A stretch of 64,000 nucleotides of DNA from Ktedonobacteraceae bacterium. Its GTDB lineage: Bacteria; Chloroflexota; Ktedonobacteria; Ktedonobacterales; Ktedonobacteraceae. Numbering within the stretch: position 1 is the first letter of the stretch; every line of letters starts with the position of its first letter. This document shows, in pieces, positions 60,817 to 64,000 of this stretch. The notes under the pieces were generated by a model. It did not search any database, was not told the origin of the DNA, and saw only the letters and a list, made by a program, of their open reading frames with translations. Made by a program: the position numbers and the translations under genes. The stretch is taken from positions 62,001 through 126,000 of the forward strand of contig DASRBN010000038.1 in NCBI GenBank assembly GCA_035653615.1, in the 5' to 3' direction.

Positions 60817-62643
60817 ATGGTGAATAATTATCCATTTGACCCTAACAATCCGGCTTCTCTTAGTAATCCTGCCACCCCACAAAGTGGTATGGGAGGCAAT
60901 CCGCCGGAATATCCTTTGCCGCCCGTGTCTCCACAGGCGCTTTCTGTTCCCAATTCCGCGCAATCCGCGCAGCAGGTAGCACCTGGCGCAAAAAACAATG
61001 GGAACGCGGATAGCGGTGCGAAGTTCAGTGAGGGAGGTCATCATCGTTTACCTGCAGGTACGGAGCTTTCGTTCGGAAGATATCGCATTGAGAAACTGGT
61101 GGCCGCCGGGGGTATGGGCGCCGTCTACCGCGCGATAGATTTGCGTTTTGATCGTCCATGCGCGGTCAAAGAGATGCTGGACGATTTCTCGACGGATGAA
61201 GAACGGGGAAAAGCTGTTGAGTGGTTCAAACGCGAGGCAACCTTCCTGCTCGATCTGAATCATCCCTGCATTCCCCGTGTACGTGATTTCTTCGCGGAGG
61301 GTGAGAGACATTACCTGGTGATGGATTTTATTGAGGGAAGAACGCTTGCCGAGGTGCTGGAAAAAGAGGGGAATGTTCCCGGCGTGAATGGAGCGCGCGG
61401 CGTTTCCGAGGCGCGCGCTCGCAGCTGGGGGCAGCAAGTATGCAGTGTCTTAACCTATCTCCATAATCAGAAGCCGCCGGTAATTTTCCGTGATCTCAAG
61501 CCTTCCAATATCATGGTTACCGACCAGGACGAGATCAAGCTGATTGACTTCGGCATTGCCCGCACGGTGCAATCACAGCGCCAATCGACGATTATCATGA
61601 CGATTGGTTACGCTCCCCCCGAACAACTTCACGGCATGCCTGAACCGCGCAGCGATATCTACGCGCTGGGCGCAACCCTGCATAAAGTGCTGACGCGCCA
61701 TGACGCGGCCAATAATAAACCGAGCATCTTCTCATTCCCGCCCGTTCGCCTGCTGCGACCGGATATTTCGCCCGCTTTCGAACAAATTTTGATGAAGGCG
61801 TTGGCCCCCAATTTAGAACAGCGTTGGGCCAGCGCCGCCGAGATGGGGCAGGCGATTATCAAACTGCCGCCAATTCGGGTGAATCCACCGGCAGTAGCGC
61901 CGGTAGCCACAGTACCGGGGGGAGATCGCAATACTCCATCAAGACCAGCTGCGAGCGGCAACGGATTAACCGGCCCGGCGGGAGCTTTGATCCGGTTAGC
62001 GCAGGATCACATTCGGGCCGGTCGCATCGATCCGGCATATGCGGTCACCGGCCAGGCTTACGCGCTTGAGCCGAATAATGCCCTGGTGCATAAACTCTAT
62101 GGGCAGGTCTTTGCGCGCCGCAACCAGCCTGAGCAGGCAATGCAGGCGTACAATCGTTCCTTGCAGTTGAATAATACCGATCCGGAGACGCACAAACTGG
62201 TGGGCGATGTCTATCTCTATCTTCGAAGGCAACCGGCGCAAGCCATTCCCGCCTACACAGAGTCGCTGCGTTTGAACGTCAATGACCTCGAGGCGCATAT
62301 GCGGCTGGCGAAGTGTTTCGAGGAGACGGGGCAACTGGAACCGGCGTTGCGCGAATACCAGGAAGCGGCCCGGCTCGATCCCAAACAACCAGGCATTCAC
62401 TACACGATCGGCCAGCTTGCCTGGCGCCTGAATCAACTGCCATTGGCGGAACGGGCTTTTGTTCAGGTGCTAACGATCAACCCCGCCGATCACCAGACGC
62501 GGTTTTTGTTAAGCCAGGTCTACGAACGCGAAAATAAGCTCGAAGAGGCTTTCGAACAATGCAGATTTGTAGTCGAGGCGATGCCGGCGAATACGGCGGC
62601 CCAGGCTATGCTGCAACGATTGCGTATTCAGTTGAGGCGTTAA
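60817..62643 (+). CDS. Ser/Thr protein kinase with TPR repeats
   Basis: 608 residues. A Pro-rich N-terminal stretch of 80 residues, then a PknB-type kinase domain (about 88-355): Gly loop VAAGGMGAVYRA, Lys118 (CAVKEML), catalytic loop FRDLKPSN with Asp226 and DFG at 244-246. The usual His of HRD is Phe. Residues about 390-600 are TPR repeats (NALVHKLYGQVFARR, DPETHKLVGDVYLYL), so it docks partners directly. There is no membrane helix, unlike typical PASTA kinases. The secreted-protein gene 47 bp downstream is likely co-transcribed. Confidence 0.94.
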   Translation: MVNNYPFDPNNPASLSNPATPQSGMGGNPPEYPLPPVSPQALSVPNSAQSAQQVAPGAKNNGNADSGAKFSEGGHHRLPAGTELSFGRYRIEKLVAAGGMGAVYRAIDLRFDRPCAVKEMLDDFSTDEERGKAVEWFKREATFLLDLNHPCIPRVRDFFAEGERHYLVMDFIEGRTLAEVLEKEGNVPGVNGARGVSEARARSWGQQVCSVLTYLHNQKPPVIFRDLKPSNIMVTDQDEIKLIDFGIARTVQSQRQSTIIMTIGYAPPEQLHGMPEPRSDIYALGATLHKVLTRHDAANNKPSIFSFPPVRLLRPDISPAFEQILMKALAPNLEQRWASAAEMGQAIIKLPPIRVNPPAVAPVATVPGGDRNTPSRPAASGNGLTGPAGALIRLAQDHIRAGRIDPAYAVTGQAYALEPNNALVHKLYGQVFARRNQPEQAMQAYNRSLQLNNTDPETHKLVGDVYLYLRRQPAQAIPAYTESLRLNVNDLEAHMRLAKCFEETGQLEPALREYQEAARLDPKQPGIHYTIGQLAWRLNQLPLAERAFVQVLTINPADHQTRFLLSQVYERENKLEEAFEQCRFVVEAMPANTAAQAMLQRLRIQLRR

Positions 62644-62690
62644 GCCAGAGCGGGACAAACATACATTCTTTTGCGGAGCTGAGTGGGACG

Positions 62691-64000
62691 ATGAGAAATA
62701 CTACGACAACACTTCGATGCAGGCCGGATGTAAGGAGAGAAAAACATTTGAGCGCGCATGGCTTCGTAGCTGGTATGCGCAAAAATACAGGTTTGCTTGT
62801 ACTCTCCATATGTGGTGGGCTGCTCATAGCCCTCCAACTGCTGATTCCCTCGCTGGCGTTCGCCTCGACAAGCAGGAGCGCGAGCGACCATGCTTTCTCT
62901 TCCTCACAACAAGAAGCGTTTGACCTGGCCGATGTTGCGGTGGTACGCCTGGTCGTCACCTATACGGTGCCTGGAAGCTCTTCCAGGATGCTCTGTACTG
63001 GCTTAGGCGCGATTGTTGGCAGCTGGCTCCCCAATAGCCCAACCGACAAGAATACCTGGGTGGTGACCGATAGCTCGCTGGTGACAACCAACGGCACCAG
63101 CTGTAAGGGGCCGGGGACATTTGGTATCCTGACGACCGTTGAGGTGCTGGCCAATACCACCTATAGCGGTCTGCCCCCTTTAAGCCAGCCCATCGGACAG
63201 CTCAACTGCGCGCAATCGTTCTGCCGTGACGCCGCTACCGGTACACTTGAAACACTGGATGGCATGGCAAGCCCTGGAGGAGCGGTACTCTTTTCCTTCC
63301 ATAGCGATGCGCAGCACCTGCAACCATTTCTGACCATTACTCCTAATGCGAATACCGACGACACCTCGTTCGGCATCGAACTGGCGAGCGCGAGTAGTTC
63401 CTGGCCGACGACGCCGGTTGCGGTAACCGACCCCAACACGCTGGCGCACTACCTGGTTCCCGATGCTATCACTTCGCCGGTGGGCCATGCGCCCGGCAAC
63501 GTCTCTTCCACTGCCACCCCAACAGCTACTGCTCCCATCCAGGCTACTCCATCGCCAGCTGGAACCTACGAGCCAGGGATGCCCCTGATAGCGCCGGATG
63601 GAAGCTTGAGCGGCCTGTATGTGAACGAGAACACGACGATCACCGCAACGCAGATCAACGTGTTGCTGAGCCGGCAGCCAGAATTTTCACCGACGGCGCA
63701 GGTCCGCCATCAGAGCCAGAACCCCTTAGAGGGGAACTGGCACATCGGCATTTCGGACTACTATGCCAATAATTTCCAGGGGGCGCATACGGCCCTCACT
63801 GCCATAGCCCACGCGAATCCCCCTGTCAACCCTGATTTCAAGGCCGCGGGGAATTATGACCAGCAGCACGTGGTGCCAGCGCTGCAAAAGAATGGCAAGA
63901 GTACTACTGGTGGTTCCGGCGCTGGAAATAGTGGCAGCGGCACAATTTTAGGCTTCCCTGCCGGGCAGGTGATACTGGTAGGAATTATCGGCGTGGTGAT
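62691..64000 (+). CDS. Secreted trypsin-fold-like protein, right end cut
   Basis: The frame opens at ATG 62691 and stays open to the window edge, 436 codons so far. A hydrophobic export segment (LLVLSICGGLLIALQLLIP) ends near SLAFASTS. The next part resembles the N-terminal barrel of trypsin-like proteases: DVAVVRL, CTGLGAIVGS, then WVVTDSSLVT where TNAHVV would normally hold the catalytic His. A Pro/Thr/Ala linker, a domain with MPLIAPDGSLSGLYV, and a last helix (FPAGQVILVGIIGVV) follow. It is probably an anchored pseudoprotease, perhaps a kinase-linked sensor. The catalytic loss is my reading. ATG 62775 is an alternative start. Confidence 0.7.
   Translation, partial: MRNTTTTLRCRPDVRREKHLSAHGFVAGMRKNTGLLVLSICGGLLIALQLLIPSLAFASTSRSASDHAFSSSQQEAFDLADVAVVRLVVTYTVPGSSSRMLCTGLGAIVGSWLPNSPTDKNTWVVTDSSLVTTNGTSCKGPGTFGILTTVEVLANTTYSGLPPLSQPIGQLNCAQSFCRDAATGTLETLDGMASPGGAVLFSFHSDAQHLQPFLTITPNANTDDTSFGIELASASSSWPTTPVAVTDPNTLAHYLVPDAITSPVGHAPGNVSSTATPTATAPIQATPSPAGTYEPGMPLIAPDGSLSGLYVNENTTITATQINVLLSRQPEFSPTAQVRHQSQNPLEGNWHIGISDYYANNFQGAHTALTAIAHANPPVNPDFKAAGNYDQQHVVPALQKNGKSTTGGSGAGNSGSGTILGFPAGQVILVGIIGVV

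Overview
The window reads as a chromosomal stretch of a filamentous, spore-forming type Chloroflexota bacterium, most likely a member of the Ktedonobacteria. This is inferred from the gene families (several sigma/anti-sigma pairs, a Ser/Thr kinase with TPRs, a DnaJ-propeller fusion, a sedolisin protease with a repeat-built C-terminus, GtrA-glycosyltransferase fusions) and from dense families of short palindromic repeats between and inside genes. I could run no search, so the taxon is a judgement. There is no phage, insertion sequence, rRNA operon or CRISPR array.

Layout. 1-6.5 kb: the tail of a histidine kinase, a leftward set for sugar/cell-envelope chemistry (DUF503, WecG/TagA-type glycosyltransferase, HldE-type sugar kinase), uracil phosphoribosyltransferase, an M55 D-aminopeptidase and two membrane proteins. 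6.6-9.3 kb: an AT-richer accessory patch with a WD40 propeller protein, a secreted protein interrupted by an in-frame TGA, hairpins, a decayed permease remnant and a 58-residue leader-type membrane peptide. 9.3-16.1 kb: two ABC-2 export systems back to back. One is driven by its own sigma/anti-sigma pair, the other by a TetR regulator with a clear promoter and operator. 16.2-25.9 kb: a 3-methyladenine glycosylase preceded by a 23-codon in-frame leader ORF, a DnaJ-propeller protein, a GT2 glycosyltransferase, a 2-hydroxyacid dehydrogenase, pyruvate phosphate dikinase, a HEPN-domain protein and an Asp-box propeller protein.

26-36.8 kb: a 1120-residue S53 protease, a sigma/anti-sigma pair, a DinB-like protein, thiolase, a lipoprotein and an MFS carrier. 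37-44 kb: a B12-dependent acyl-CoA mutase large subunit whose two specificity residues point to isobutyryl-CoA rather than methylmalonyl-CoA, a tandem GNAT protein, PrmA, RsmE, an MFS carrier and a sigma factor carrying two C-terminal zinc-ribbon-like modules. 44-52 kb: an OmpR-type two-component system divergent from a GtrA-GT2 fusion and a GT39 transferase, with 11-bp phased repeats between them, then a Ser-rich anchored protein, a ferric-reductase-like heme protein and a SHOCT protein. 52.3-58 kb: a dienelactone hydrolase remnant and a two-gene operon of XPB-N (helicase-associated) domain proteins, one with a SWIM zinc finger, but no helicase motor. 58-64 kb: tRNA-Gly, tRNA-Cys, RecO, an MFS carrier, a Ser/Thr kinase and the start of a secreted protein resembling an inactivated trypsin-like protease.

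The strongest cross-cutting observation is that several palindromic repeat families sit inside genes. They are read through in frame in the DnaJ-propeller, SWIM and ABC ATPase genes, and they supply the stop codon of the HEPN and histidine kinase genes. The most system-like unexplained unit is the SWIM/XPB-N pair at 52.8-58.0 kb.
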